From CAYSUS01 sp964434165 (GTDB lineage Bacteria; Planctomycetota; Planctomycetia; Pirellulales; Thermoguttaceae), in assembly GCA_964434165.1 (NCBI GenBank), contig CAYSUS010000086.1, positions 1 through 31,873 on the forward strand: 31,873 nt of DNA. The letters run 5' to 3'. Under the pieces are notes generated by a model that was not told the DNA's origin, did no database searches, and was given only the letters and a program-made list of their open reading frames with translations. The translations under genes and the position numbers were made by a program. Below, in pieces: positions 1-9,786 of the stretch. How positions within the stretch are numbered: the first letter of the stretch is position 1; each line of letters begins with the position of its first letter.

Positions 1-41
1 GCCCCCCCCCCCCGATCCCACCGACTCCCTGGAGTAGCCTC

Positions 42-1835
42 ATGAACGGCCGAACGCGAATCCACGCCCTGGCCCTCTTGCCCGCCGTCGCTCTGGCAGC
101 CTTTGCTGGGCTGTGGGCACAAGGCCGAGTTCATTCCGCCGAACGGCGGTCGCGTCAACCTGCCGTCTGTACGGACCTCGACCGCGGGCTGGTCGTCATG
201 CCCGGCGGCGAGGGCAAGGTGTACCTGAGCTGGCGCCTGCTGGCCTCGGACCCCAAGGGTGCAGCGTTCAACGTGTATCGACGCAGCTCCGACGGCGAGC
301 CCGAGAAGCTCAACGACAAGCCGATCGCGAAGACGACCGACTTCGTCGCCGCGGCCCCGGACAACAAGGGCGACTGGCTGTGTCACGTGCGCCTGGTCGT
401 TGACGGCAAGGAGCGGGAATGCTCGACCGAGACGGCCGGCCCCGCCCAGGGCGAGAAGCGACCCTACCTGGCGATCAAGCTCCAGGGCGATTACACCTTT
501 CAGAAGGTGGGCATCGCCGATCTCGACGGCGACGGGCGCCTGGATTACGTAATCAAGCAGCCCCGCGACAACATCGACCCCTACGAGAAGTACTGGAAGC
601 CGAGTCCCGACACATACAAACTCGAGGCCTACGACGCCGACGGCAAGTTCCTCTGGCGGTTCGACCTCGGCTGGGCGATCGAGCGGGGCATCTGGTATTC
701 GCCCTACCTGGTCGCCGATCTCGACGGCGACGGCCGCGCCGAGGTGGCCGTCAAGACGGGCGAGGGCGATCCCCGCGAGGCCGACGGCCGCGTCAAGAAG
801 GGGCCCGAGTATCTCACCGTCCTCGACGGCCGCACCGGCAAGCCCATGACCCGGGTGGACTGGCCCTCGCGCGAGGGCTTCGACGGCGAGCGGGGCTACA
901 ACTACGCCTCGCGCAACCAGCTCGCCGTGGCACGGCTCGATGGCAAAACCGCGAGCCTGATCGCTTTGCGCGGCACGTACAACGTGATGATGGCCGAGGC
1001 CTATCAGCTCTCGGGCGGCAAGCTCCGTCGCCAGTGGAAGTGGGACAATCGCGACCTGGAGCGCAAGTGGTGGGGCCAGGGCGCCCACTGGACCCACTGC
1101 GCGGACATCGACGGAGACGGTCGCGACGAGATCCTCCTCGGCTCCAGCGTGCTGGACGGCGACGGCAAGCCGCTGTGGACCACGGGCCTGGGGCATCCCG
1201 ACCATTTCTACCTCGGCGACATCGACCCCGAGCGTCCGGGGCTGGAGATCTACTACGGTATGGAGACCCGGCAGAAAGAGCGCAACGGCATGTGCCTGGT
1301 CGAGGCGGCTACCGGCAAGATCCTCTGGGGCCACGAGGGATACACTCGACATGTGCACGGGCAGGGGATGTGCAGCGACATCGACGGGCGCTACCCCGGC
1401 TGGGAGTGCTACAGCGCCGACACGGACGAGAAGAAGCACTTCAAGTACGCCCGGCTGCGAACCTGCAAGGGGAAGGTGCTCAGCGACGAGAACCTCGGTG
1501 GCTTCAGCCCGAAGTGCGCTTACTGGGACGCGGATCTCCAGCGGGAGTTCGTGCGCGGCGGCCGAATCGAGAAGCACCAGGGGCCGGTGCTGCTTAAGCC
1601 CATCGAGGGCAAGCACATCGCGGCCATCGCCGACGTCTTGGGCGACTGGCGCGAGGAGCTGATCGTCTCCGATCCCGGCGAGCTGCGGATCTACGTCACG
1701 ACCATCCCGGCGGCCGACCGCAGGGTGTGCCTGATGCAGGATCCGATCTACCGCGCCGACGTCGTCCACGCCGCGATGGGCTACTACCAGTGCCCGATGC
1801 TCAGCTACGACCCGGCATCCACGGGCGAGCGCTAG
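42..1835 (+). CDS. Secreted rhamnogalacturonan lyase, polysaccharide lyase family 11
   Basis: 597 residues with an N-terminal hydrophobic export signal (about residues 9-27). The start of the mature part (LDRGLVV, then LSWRLL and FNVYRR around residues 47-80) matches the N-terminal beta-sheet domain of family 11 lyases such as Bacillus YesW and YesX. The rest is a beta-propeller with repeated calcium-binding loops of the type DLDGDGR (near residues 160, 227 and 355). The family cleaves the rhamnose-galacturonate backbone of rhamnogalacturonan I by beta-elimination, outside the cytoplasm. Length is typical for the family. The ATG is preceded by GGAG at a 7-base spacing. Upstream sits a 12-base C run (positions 2-13). 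The gene meets the PEP-CTERM gene tail to tail with overlapping stops. Family assignment is firm; exact substrate is inferred. Confidence 0.86.
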   Translation: MNGRTRIHALALLPAVALAAFAGLWAQGRVHSAERRSRQPAVCTDLDRGLVVMPGGEGKVYLSWRLLASDPKGAAFNVYRRSSDGEPEKLNDKPIAKTTDFVAAAPDNKGDWLCHVRLVVDGKERECSTETAGPAQGEKRPYLAIKLQGDYTFQKVGIADLDGDGRLDYVIKQPRDNIDPYEKYWKPSPDTYKLEAYDADGKFLWRFDLGWAIERGIWYSPYLVADLDGDGRAEVAVKTGEGDPREADGRVKKGPEYLTVLDGRTGKPMTRVDWPSREGFDGERGYNYASRNQLAVARLDGKTASLIALRGTYNVMMAEAYQLSGGKLRRQWKWDNRDLERKWWGQGAHWTHCADIDGDGRDEILLGSSVLDGDGKPLWTTGLGHPDHFYLGDIDPERPGLEIYYGMETRQKERNGMCLVEAATGKILWGHEGYTRHVHGQGMCSDIDGRYPGWECYSADTDEKKHFKYARLRTCKGKVLSDENLGGFSPKCAYWDADLQREFVRGGRIEKHQGPVLLKPIEGKHIAAIADVLGDWREELIVSDPGELRIYVTTIPAADRRVCLMQDPIYRADVVHAAMGYYQCPMLSYDPASTGER

Positions 1836-4800
1836 CGCCTGCGGCCCCAGCGTCGGCCGGCCACAACCAACCCCAGGGCTCCAAGTCCCAGCAGCGCGAG
1901 GCTGGACGGCTCGGGCACCACGCTCAGCAGCGTGGGGCCGAGCAGCAAGTCGGGCAGGGCGCCGTTGCGGAGCACGAAGAAGTCCGTCGAGTTGAACGCG
2001 CTGAAGTCGCCCTGGGCGATGGCCACCTCCCACAGGTCGCCGCTGCCCCGCTCGAAGAACAGCCCTTGGAACTCCAGGTAAGAGACGTCATCCAGTGTGA
2101 ACACTCCTAGGGTCCAGGCCGGCCCGCGCGCGGCGTTGTAGAGAATCGTGTCGTCGAGCACGCCATCGCCGTTCGTGTTGTACTCGGCGTCGAACTGGAT
2201 CGGGTCGCCGTGCGTGTTGATCAGGCGGATCAGCCCGCCGTCGTCGCTGTGGAAGCCGATCGTGTAGGTCCCGGGCTTGATCCGCATGAAGGTCTGGGCC
2301 CCGACGAGGAAGTCCTCGCCCGGGTCGGTCCGCCCGTCGGGATAGCGGAGCGTGGGCTCGTTGAAGGCCCCGCCCCCGCCGCCGAAGTCGAGGTACGGCG
2401 ACCGCGTCTCCACGAACGTCGTCACTCGATAGTCCTGCCCCCCGATCGAGAAGTCGCCGGTCCCGTCCACGCCCAATGCGAGTCCGGCCGCCTCCAGGGC
2501 CGTGTCGATGGTGTTCTTGAATCCCGAGGGGTTGGTCGGGTCGATCTGCACCATGCGGACGTTGATCGGATCACGCGGGTCCTGGGGCGCAAGCCGCCAG
2601 CCGAACTGCTGGTCGGCCAGCACGCCGAACGCCTGGGAGTTCAGACTCGGCCAGTGGCCCGGCGCGATGCTGATCTCGAAGTAGTCGCCCCCAGCCCGCT
2701 CGAAGAACAGGGCGTCCAGCTCCGTGGTCATCCCGCCGGCAGGCACGGTGAAGTGCCCCAGCGTGCCGGTATGGCTGGCCGCGGCGTCGTAGAGGATGGT
2801 TCCGTCATTCGCCTTGGAATCGCCGCTGGTGTTGAACTGGGCGAGGAAGCGGACGCCGTCGATGTGGACGTAGCCCCCGTCATCGCCGGAAAACGCGATC
2901 GACCAGTCCCCCTCCGGAATGAAGACCTTGGCCGTGGCCCGCACGGCGAAATCGTCGCCGGGATCGCGGGGGTCGGCCCCGGTGCGGTCGGGATACGGGT
3001 TGTCAAAGGGAAGCGCCCCGCCCGTGCCCGCGAAGTCCGCCTCGTACTCGTCTCGCGTCGCGTCGGTGGTCACCTCGTACACTGTGCCCACGCCGAAGCC
3101 CAGCGCCACGCTGAGCGACTGGCCCGCCGTGTCGAGCGAATTGAATGTCGCGGTGTCGGCGGGGTTGAGCTGCACCATGCGTGCGCGAAGCGCCGTCTGG
3201 GCCGGGCCAAGATCGTACTCCACCGCGTAGCTTCGCGTGGAGGAGTTGGGCAGATCGTTCCAGCCTGGATTCATCTCGGCGTAGTGTTCGTTGTCGCCGG
3301 CGTTGTTCGGCTCGCCCGTGTTCCAGTTGGTGTACGAGACGGCCTCGCCGGTGACCCACTGGAAGTTGCCCTCGTTGGCCCCCGGGGCCTGGGCCGGGTC
3401 GTCGGTCATGCCGATCCAGCCGTTGCCCAGGGTCTGGGCGAACGCCTGTTCCTCGGCGGAGGTGATCGTGATCAGGTGCCCCGCGACGCCCTGGAAATGG
3501 CGGCTGGCCGCATCGGCCTTGGCCGCGGTCCAGCTCGACGGACTCATCACGAACTCGTAGGCGCTGCGGTTGCCGTCAGCATCGCGAGGGCCGAGCTTCG
3601 GCAGCAGTCGCGGCCCGCCCGGCTCGGACGACTCGACCTCGTACTCGATGACATACGAGCCCAGCGCATAGTCCCCCTGGCCCAGCGTGCTTCCGGCCGG
3701 CAGGTTGTTCCACAACCCGTCGCCGCGGAAGTTCGCCGCGTCCTCGGTCGCGTCCAGGTTCGGCTCGCCGCCGGCCCAGTTGGTGTAGGTCACCGGCTCG
3801 CTGGTCACCCAGCGGAACTGCTGCCCTTGGAGGCCGGGCATCTGCTGCCCGTCGATCGCGCTGACCGCATCGCTGTCGGTGAACCCCATCCAACGGTCGC
3901 CGCCGCCGAATCCCGTGGCGAAGGCGTTCTCCATCGCGCTTTGGACCGTCACCAGGTGGCCCTGGACCCCCTGGTACGAGTGGCCGGCGGCGTCCACCCG
4001 GGCCTGGTCCCAGGTCATCCCGTCCGGCGCATTGACCAACTGGTAGGCGTTCCGCTTGCCGTTGGGGAGCACGGGTCCGAGGAGGACCGGACCGGAAGGC
4101 GTGCCGGGCGGAAACACCGAGACGTCCACGGCGGGCAGGTTTGTCGGATCGCCTCCGGAAGCGAGGTGCTGCACCTGGTTCAGCGACAGGCCCTGATCGT
4201 AGATCGCCACGTCATCTAGCTGGACCCGCGAGAAGGCACTGACCCCTCCCCCGTCGTCCAGCCGCGCCCCGAACGCGAGGTCGGCCACGGTGGGGGCGAT
4301 GCTGCCCGTGTCGCCGATCGTGCTGTCCAGGGCCCCGTCCACGTACAGGCGGCGCCGCGCGCCGTCGTAGGTGCCCACCACGTGCTTCCAATTGGCGTTG
4401 TTCAGGTTGACGGCCCCCTGGGGGGTCGTCGGCGCCGCCGGTTCCGCGAAGCGTCAGCGTGGCGTTGCTCGAGCCGCCATGGCGGCGAATCTGCCAGCCC
4501 TGGCCGGCCTCGCCGTACTTGGCGACGAAGGGCTCCCAGTCGTTGTCCGGCCACCCCTTGACCCACACCGAGACGGTCATCGCGCTGGTGAAGTTGAAGT
4601 CCGCCTGGGTGGCCGCGCCGGTGAAGTTGTTGATCACCGCGTAGTCGTCGCCGCCGGTCAGGTCAAGAGACCGTCCCCCGGCCAGTTGAGCGGGCGTGTC
4701 GTCGGAGTATCCTGCCGTCCCTGAGTTGTTGACCAGGGTCCCATGATGGGCCCCCAGCGCAAAACCGGCGGTGTCGTTGATACTGTCGCCGTTGAAGTCC

Positions 4801-4895
4801 CAGTAGCCGACCAGGGCGGCCTGGGCGTTCACTCCCGACGTCAGCGCGAGCGCCGCAGCGCCCAGCGCGATGGCAACCATTCGACGCGTGATCAT
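1832..4895 (-). CDS. Large PEP-CTERM surface protein (LamG, two C-type lectin, two PA14-like domains), interrupted by a frameshift
   Basis: The gene reads from ATG 4895 (MITRRMVAIALG, preceded by GAGGGGGA) but changes frame near 4420-4425. Removing one base of a G6 run gives a single 1020-residue protein. In the repaired protein: signal peptide (1-28); LamG-like jellyroll (about 30-240), whose conserved strand NANWKHVVGTYDG lies just after the break; two C-type-lectin-like domains (about 281-420 and 440-562), both with GGEPN/TGEPNN and WNN/WND motifs; two PA14-like repeats (about 572-770 and 776-985), each with SGDDGG/HSDDGG and LFFER motifs; and a C-terminal PEP-CTERM signal (VPEPSS, hydrophobic helix, RRWGRRR) that marks it for exosortase processing. 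It is probably an exported, carbohydrate-binding surface protein. No exosortase gene is in the window. The break may be an assembly error, a mutation or slippage. Confidence 0.85.
4414..4425 (-). other. One-base frameshift site in a homopolymer, inside the LamG domain
   Basis: On the plus strand five C, one T and six G occur in a row. On the coding (minus) strand this reads C6-A-G5. Upstream the LamG frame ends in RGTGGADDP; downstream the LamG frame resumes with QGAVNLNN in the other frame. Deleting one of the six bases joins the two without any lost residue, and the total length becomes an exact multiple of three (3063 bases). A long run flanked by another run is a classic place for slippage or a consensus error. 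Confidence 0.85.
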
Positions 4896-5333
4896 GATTT
4901 CCCCCTCAAGAGCGTTTCCAGCGACGTTGGCGCACCGGAAGGCGCAAGCAGAGCATGGACCGATGGGCGGCCCCGCAGAGACCAAGCCTCGCTCCGTCGC
5001 GGCAAGCAAATGCCGCGCGCGAGGGACCTGACGGACCGCCCCGCGCGCAACGTCGCCCCGCCTCAACGGCGCCGCTTGGCGGCTTCAGCGACGCGGGTCA
5101 CGGACCCTCGCCGTCCACCGGGAAGTCCCGACGGTCCAGCGCCGTGCCCATCGAGCAGAACACCCCCCCCAAGCAACCCTCCAATGAGTAGCGCAATGCA
5201 ATCTGGAAGAGTCGGTTTCCCCCTATGAGAGAACCGCGTCTCTAAGCGTTAGCCTAAACCGGTTCTGCCGGTCCTGCAAGAAATAAGCCAGCGGAATCGC
5301 AGCGGGCCGGCAATCCATACAAGCCAGTCGCGA
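4896..5333. other. Gene-free stretch upstream of the PEP-CTERM gene
   Basis: About 440 bases between the start of the PEP-CTERM gene and the end of the glycosyltransferase gene, both on the minus strand, so it should hold the promoter of the former. Open frames here show no recognisable protein. I see a ribosome binding site at 4900-4907, a short AGAGA/TCTCT hairpin near 5227-5242, and no convincing -35/-10 pair, RNA gene or repeat. Confidence 0.5.
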
Positions 5334-7028
5334 CTACCGCGACACGGTACCTGGAGGGGGCGGCCGCGACTTTTCGGTCGCCATGAGTTCACCTCGGGGA
5401 ACGAAACGGAAGAGGTGAACTGATTGTCCGACCGGATGAGCGTCAAACGTCAGGGGGGTGACAAACTCCTCCTCTCCGACCAGATCGTAGCGGGACTTCA
5501 TGCGGCCTAGCCAAAGCGCGAGACGATCGCCCTCCTGCTGGCAGCCGGGCGAGCGGTGCTGGACGCAACAGAGGGGGCGGCCCTGGCTGATGCGATCCCA
5601 CTGCGGCGGCTCGCCCGCGGCGATCCGCGCGGAGTAGATCCGCTGATTGCAGAGATACAGGGCCCGCGCGGCAGGGACCTCCTTTCTCGAGAAGTCGTCG
5701 CCCAGGTCGGTCCAGAGGCAGACGACCTCCTCGTCCACCGCCCGGTCTTGCCACAAGGACCGGGCGACCTGCCGGATTCGGAGGACCTCGCGGTTCTTGT
5801 AGGGCTTCATCAAGTCGCGGACGATCGAGCCGGCGGCCAGCGCCATCAGCAAAGGCACCAGGATGAGCATACGGATCTTCATGTGCCACCGTTGCGGCCT
5901 GAAGCCCGGCAGCATGGCCGCCGCACCCAGCCCGGCCACAAGGCAGACCAGCGGGGCCGCGTAGATCGAGAACCGCACGGGACCGCCGTAGGGATAACGC
6001 TTCAGGCAGGCGGCCGCGAAGTTCACGGCCAGAGGGGAAAGCAACAGCAGGGCCAGATCCAGCCTGCCGCGGCGATAGAGCACCAGCAGACCCGCGACGC
6101 AACACAGGAACGTGAGCGTGCCGCCGCCGCGTGCGCCGCCGATCGGGTAGGAGACCATGTCGCTGGTGTGCGTCACGAAGAACCATCCCACCAGGCGCAA
6201 CGGCTCCGAAAGGGGCGGGAACGTCTCCGGCCAGAGCTTGACGAGGAACTCCCGGGAGGCGCTGCTCTGGCTGCCGGCCGACAGCGCCATCAGGGCCCAG
6301 AAGCCGGCGGCCAGAACCACGCCGTAGCAGAGCCACGCCAGCCATGCCTGGGGCGTGCCACGGCGGATGAGCATGGCCCCCACGGCCAGGCCGATCCCGC
6401 CGGCCGTGAACAGGGCCGGGTAGGAAAAGCCCACAGCCAGCGGGACGGCGGCCGCCAGGGCCCAGAGCCATCGGACCTGCTCGGGTCGCCGCCACCACTC
6501 CACGGCCAGGGCGAGGACGACCAGAGAGGCCAGCACGTCGCTGCTGTACTGCTTGGCCTCCACCGAGTAGCGGATCGCGGGGTACGCGACCGCGAAGAAT
6601 CCCACGGCCAGCACCAGGGCCGTCCCGCGGAGCAGGCGGCCCGCCACGTGTCGCAGGAGCAGCAGGCTGCCGATTCCCGAGATCAGCGGCACAAGGCGGA
6701 GCGTGTACTCGCTGAATCCGAGCAGCCGCAGCACGGACCATTGCGCCCAAAGGAACAGCAGCGGCGCTACCTGCCGGTTTTCCAGCGGCCCCATCAGACC
6801 GACGAAATCGCGGTCGAGGAAGCTCGCCGCCAGGTAAGCCTCGTCCTGCCAGAGCGGGAATCGCAGCGCGTACCGGACCAGGCGCGCGGCAATGCCCAGC
6901 GCGATCAGGGCCCAGGTCAGTTGGTGCACGCGGCGGTCGCTCAGCGATTCAAACGCCGGTCCGAGCAGCCGGGCGCTGCGCGGGGGCGAAGCGTCCTGGG
7001 GCGTTGCGGCAGTACCAAGGTGGGACAT
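5334..7028 (-). CDS. Multi-pass membrane glycosyltransferase (ArnT/PMT type)
   Basis: 564 residues from the ATG at 7028; an in-frame GTG at 7151 would add 41 low-complexity residues and is less likely, although neither start has a strong ribosome binding site. The first luminal loop after the first membrane helix (about residues 36-52) carries the acidic pair in FPLWQDEAY (Asp62-Glu63), the hallmark of lipid-sugar-dependent GT-C enzymes such as ArnT and protein mannosyltransferases. About ten hydrophobic helices follow up to about residue 400, then a soluble C-terminal part of about 120 residues. Such enzymes transfer a sugar from a polyprenyl-phosphate donor to an acceptor at the outer face of the inner membrane. 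Donor and acceptor cannot be read from the sequence. It is separated from its neighbours by more than 200 bases on both sides, so it is probably transcribed alone. Confidence 0.75.
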   Translation of the reverse strand: MSHLGTAATPQDASPPRSARLLGPAFESLSDRRVHQLTWALIALGIAARLVRYALRFPLWQDEAYLAASFLDRDFVGLMGPLENRQVAPLLFLWAQWSVLRLLGFSEYTLRLVPLISGIGSLLLLRHVAGRLLRGTALVLAVGFFAVAYPAIRYSVEAKQYSSDVLASLVVLALAVEWWRRPEQVRWLWALAAAVPLAVGFSYPALFTAGGIGLAVGAMLIRRGTPQAWLAWLCYGVVLAAGFWALMALSAGSQSSASREFLVKLWPETFPPLSEPLRLVGWFFVTHTSDMVSYPIGGARGGGTLTFLCCVAGLLVLYRRGRLDLALLLLSPLAVNFAAACLKRYPYGGPVRFSIYAAPLVCLVAGLGAAAMLPGFRPQRWHMKIRMLILVPLLMALAAGSIVRDLMKPYKNREVLRIRQVARSLWQDRAVDEEVVCLWTDLGDDFSRKEVPAARALYLCNQRIYSARIAAGEPPQWDRISQGRPLCCVQHRSPGCQQEGDRLALWLGRMKSRYDLVGEEEFVTPLTFDAHPVGQSVHLFRFVPRGELMATEKSRPPPPGTVSR

Positions 7029-7252
7029 GCGAGGAGTGCCTGGGGAGGAGCGCGAGTCTTCGGGAGCAGATGGTTGTCCGTCCCATCGGTCGCGCCGACG
7101 GCTGGATTGCCCCGTCGTGGGGGCTGCCGGCGCGGGGGCCGAGAGTAGCACCGCAGACCGTGGCCGGTCAACGGCAAAGTGGGGATCCGACGGACGCCGG
7201 ACTTCGGAAGGATCATCCCCTCGCAGAGGCTCCGCCCTCTTGGCAGCCCGAG

Positions 7253-9283
7253 CTAATCCCCTGCCGCACTCCAGCGGAGCGCTCGCAGCTCGGGCGGGGC
7301 CACCGGCAAGTCGCGGCGTCCGTCGCCGTTGAAGTCACCCCGCTGGTAGGCCCCCACGTCGATCCGCGAGCCGACCGGCTCGCCGCCGGAGGCCAGCTTC
7401 GCGCCGGGGCTACCCTCGCGCAGGCGCAGGTCGAGACGGAAATCCCCACACTCGCCCCAGTTGGCCACAAGCCAGCCCTTCAGGGGCAGCTCGTCCAGGC
7501 CCGGACTGACCGCGATCGTCTCTTCCTCGACCTCGTTGACCCGGCGGACCACCCCGTCGAAGTTCACCTCGACGTGATCGCCCTTGCGGAACAGCGCGGT
7601 CCCGCCGCGCATGTACCACTTCTCGCGCGTCGAGTCATGCAGCCGACGCGTGTCGAGCACGCCGAATGCGATCGGGGCGTTGCGGAGCCGCGGGTTGGCG
7701 TAGACCGAGTGGGCGTCCTGCCCGGTGGACTCCTGCACCGCGGCGAGATCCTTCAGCCATCCGGCGTCCGCGGCCAGGATCGTCGGCTGCTCCGCTCGAT
7801 CGGAGTTCCAGAACAGGTTCCGGTCGGCCCGGTAGCCCGGTATGCCGCGTACGCCGTAGAGGGCCGATCCGTGACCGGAGAAGAACACGTTCTCGTTGAC
7901 CTCGTAGTCCTCCCACGTGAGGTTCATGCAACCGTAGCCGGACATGGCGAACGTGTTCCCGGCGATCCGGTAATGCCCGGCGTTCTCGTGGCCCAGGATC
8001 AGCATCACGGCCCCGGAGCCGACCAGCATATTGCCCTCGACGACGCCGTCGCGGGTCTGCTCCATCATGATCGACTGCCCGCCGGCCAGGAGCAGGTTCT
8101 CCTGGAACCTGACGCGGCGCACGTCGCGATAGACCTGGATGTTGTCGGGGTGGCCCCAGAGCAGGTGGTGGTGGACGTAGTTGCGTCGCACGGTCACATC
8201 GCTCGACTTCCACGTGACGAGCACGCCATCCACGCGGTTGTGCCCCACGTCGTTCTCCTCGACCGTCACGCGCTGTGAGTAGCTGACCGAGACCCCGTGC
8301 TCGTTTCGGGCAACGACGTTCTGCCGTACGGAGCCGTGGCGCACGTCGCGCATCGAGATGCCGACGTAACCGTGATCGTGGACCACGCATCGGAGGACGT
8401 CGACGCGAACGCCGCCGTGGACCTCGATGCCCATCCGGCGCCCGGCCGCCACTTCCAACCCCTCGATGCGCACGTGGCTGGCGTTGCGGACCCGAAGCAC
8501 CGCCCCGCTGCGGCGCGGGGCCTCCACGGCATCCAGATCGCCCGGTTCGGCCGGCTTGAGCGTGAGCACGAACCGGTCGCCCTCCGGCTCGACCGCCCAG
8601 TCGCCCGCGCGTCGGACCCAGTCCGCACGATTCCTGAGGTAGAACTTGTCGCTGTCCGAGAGGCGGCCCTTCTTGACGCCCTCCATCCAGACGACTCCTT
8701 TGTCGGCATCGAGCTTGCGCAGGGGGAACGTCCCGAACACGTTGCCCTTCTGGAGCCAGACGCGGACCTCGCCCAGCGGATGGGAAAGAGAAAGGCGCTT
8801 GAGGGACTCGGGCGCCCTGAGCCAGTCGTCGCCGGCCTCGGTCGAGGCGAGCCAGCCTTGCTCCGGATCGCGGGCCATCGCCTGTGGTCTGCCGCGGACA
8901 AACAGGCGGTCGGGTCGCCAGTCGAGCACGGCGGTGTATCGTCCGTCGCCGGCCGGCTTCCAACCCTCGATCTTCTCCGCGCCGGTGACGACGACCCGCT
9001 GGCCGTCGGCCGCGCGGAGCGTGACCGGCTTGCCGGGTCTGCCCGAAGGCACGCGGAGCGATTCGCGATACACGCCCTCGTGGATCACGACCGTGTCGCC
9101 CGGGCGCACCGCGCTCAGCGCGGCCGCGATGGTCTTGAACGGGGCCGCGGGCGAGCCGTCCTCCTCCTCGGCGGTTGAGCTGCCGTCAACGCGGATCGTT
9201 CGCGCGTCGCCGACGCTTGCAGCGGCCAGGCTGAATACCACGACGCCCAGCACCAACCCCGCCTGCCGTGTCGCTCGACGCAT
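7253..9283 (-). CDS. Secreted right-handed parallel beta-helix protein, probable polysaccharide-active enzyme
   Basis: 676 residues. The ATG at 9283 follows GAGGAG. A signal peptide (residues 1-27) ends near DARTI. The N-terminal pattern GSPAAPFKTIAAAL, then GDTVVIHEGVYRE (about 43-73), is the usual opening of DUF1565/chondroitinase-B-like beta-helix proteins. Repeated short strands with turn Asn and Gly (about residues 265-480, for example NHVR-, RNEHGV- and RNYVHHH-type coils) form the helix. The C-terminus has a DFNGDGRRD calcium-loop motif like half a dockerin. Related planctomycete proteins are often annotated as lyases or carbohydrate-binding proteins, but no catalytic residues can be assigned here. 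It lies 21 bases downstream of the cupin gene, on the same strand, so the two may be co-transcribed. Confidence 0.75.
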   Translation of the reverse strand: MRRATRQAGLVLGVVVFSLAAASVGDARTIRVDGSSTAEEEDGSPAAPFKTIAAALSAVRPGDTVVIHEGVYRESLRVPSGRPGKPVTLRAADGQRVVVTGAEKIEGWKPAGDGRYTAVLDWRPDRLFVRGRPQAMARDPEQGWLASTEAGDDWLRAPESLKRLSLSHPLGEVRVWLQKGNVFGTFPLRKLDADKGVVWMEGVKKGRLSDSDKFYLRNRADWVRRAGDWAVEPEGDRFVLTLKPAEPGDLDAVEAPRRSGAVLRVRNASHVRIEGLEVAAGRRMGIEVHGGVRVDVLRCVVHDHGYVGISMRDVRHGSVRQNVVARNEHGVSVSYSQRVTVEENDVGHNRVDGVLVTWKSSDVTVRRNYVHHHLLWGHPDNIQVYRDVRRVRFQENLLLAGGQSIMMEQTRDGVVEGNMLVGSGAVMLILGHENAGHYRIAGNTFAMSGYGCMNLTWEDYEVNENVFFSGHGSALYGVRGIPGYRADRNLFWNSDRAEQPTILAADAGWLKDLAAVQESTGQDAHSVYANPRLRNAPIAFGVLDTRRLHDSTREKWYMRGGTALFRKGDHVEVNFDGVVRRVNEVEEETIAVSPGLDELPLKGWLVANWGECGDFRLDLRLREGSPGAKLASGGEPVGSRIDVGAYQRGDFNGDGRRDLPVAPPELRALRWSAAGD

Positions 9284-9304
9284 CGCTGGCTCCTCAAGAG
9301 GTCT

Positions 9305-9640
9305 TCAAGGTCGCATATCCTCCCGCACCGGATGAAACACGTCCACGGCCCTGAGCCCTTCGGGCCCGGCGATCACCTTGTGGGGCACGCCGCCGGGCAG
9401 GCGCCACATCTGGCCCTCGCCCACCTGGCAGGACTTGCCCGCGATGATGAACTCGCCGCCGCCGCGGACCATGTAGCCGACCTGTTCGTGCGGATGGCTG
9501 TGCTCGTCGATCACCGCATGCGGCTCCATGTCGACGATCGAGACCGTCATCGCCCGGCCCTCGAACGCGTGCATCGCCACGCCGGGAAATGGTCGTCGGG
9601 GGTGACAATCGGTCAACTGAAGGACAGGTTGCTCGGGCAT
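9305..9640 (-). CDS. Small cupin-domain protein
   Basis: 111 residues, a single cupin barrel. The first cupin motif is visible as EHSHPHEQVGYMVRGGGEF (two metal-binding His, then Glu) and the second as PGGVPHKV with the third metal His. This size and motif pattern are typical of one-domain cupins annotated as sugar-binding or metal-dependent isomerase or dioxygenase-like proteins; the reaction is unknown. No export signal is seen, so it should be cytoplasmic. It starts at ATG 9640 with GAAGG upstream and is followed after 21 bases by the beta-helix gene, suggesting a two-gene unit for handling sugar or uronate products. Confidence 0.75.
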   Translation of the reverse strand: MPEQPVLQLTDCHPRRPFPGVAMHAFEGRAMTVSIVDMEPHAVIDEHSHPHEQVGYMVRGGGEFIIAGKSCQVGEGQMWRLPGGVPHKVIAGPEGLRAVDVFHPVREDMRP

Positions 9641-9786
9641 GCCTTCGGTCCTGCCACTGGGAAAGCGGCGAGCGGGGATCGCCCCGCGGGTCTGGGGAGG
9701 AATCGCCGCGTGAGCAAGCGGACGGCACGCGGAGCGGGCCTGCTACGGGTCGGGACTCAAAAGGTGCAACCGCCGGAGCCCGCCGC

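Noticed and set aside
2210..4219. Long open frame (669 codons) opposite the PEP-CTERM gene
   Set aside because: It is the mirror of a well-supported coding frame in very GC-rich DNA; its translation is rich in Arg, Val and Gly without domain pattern.
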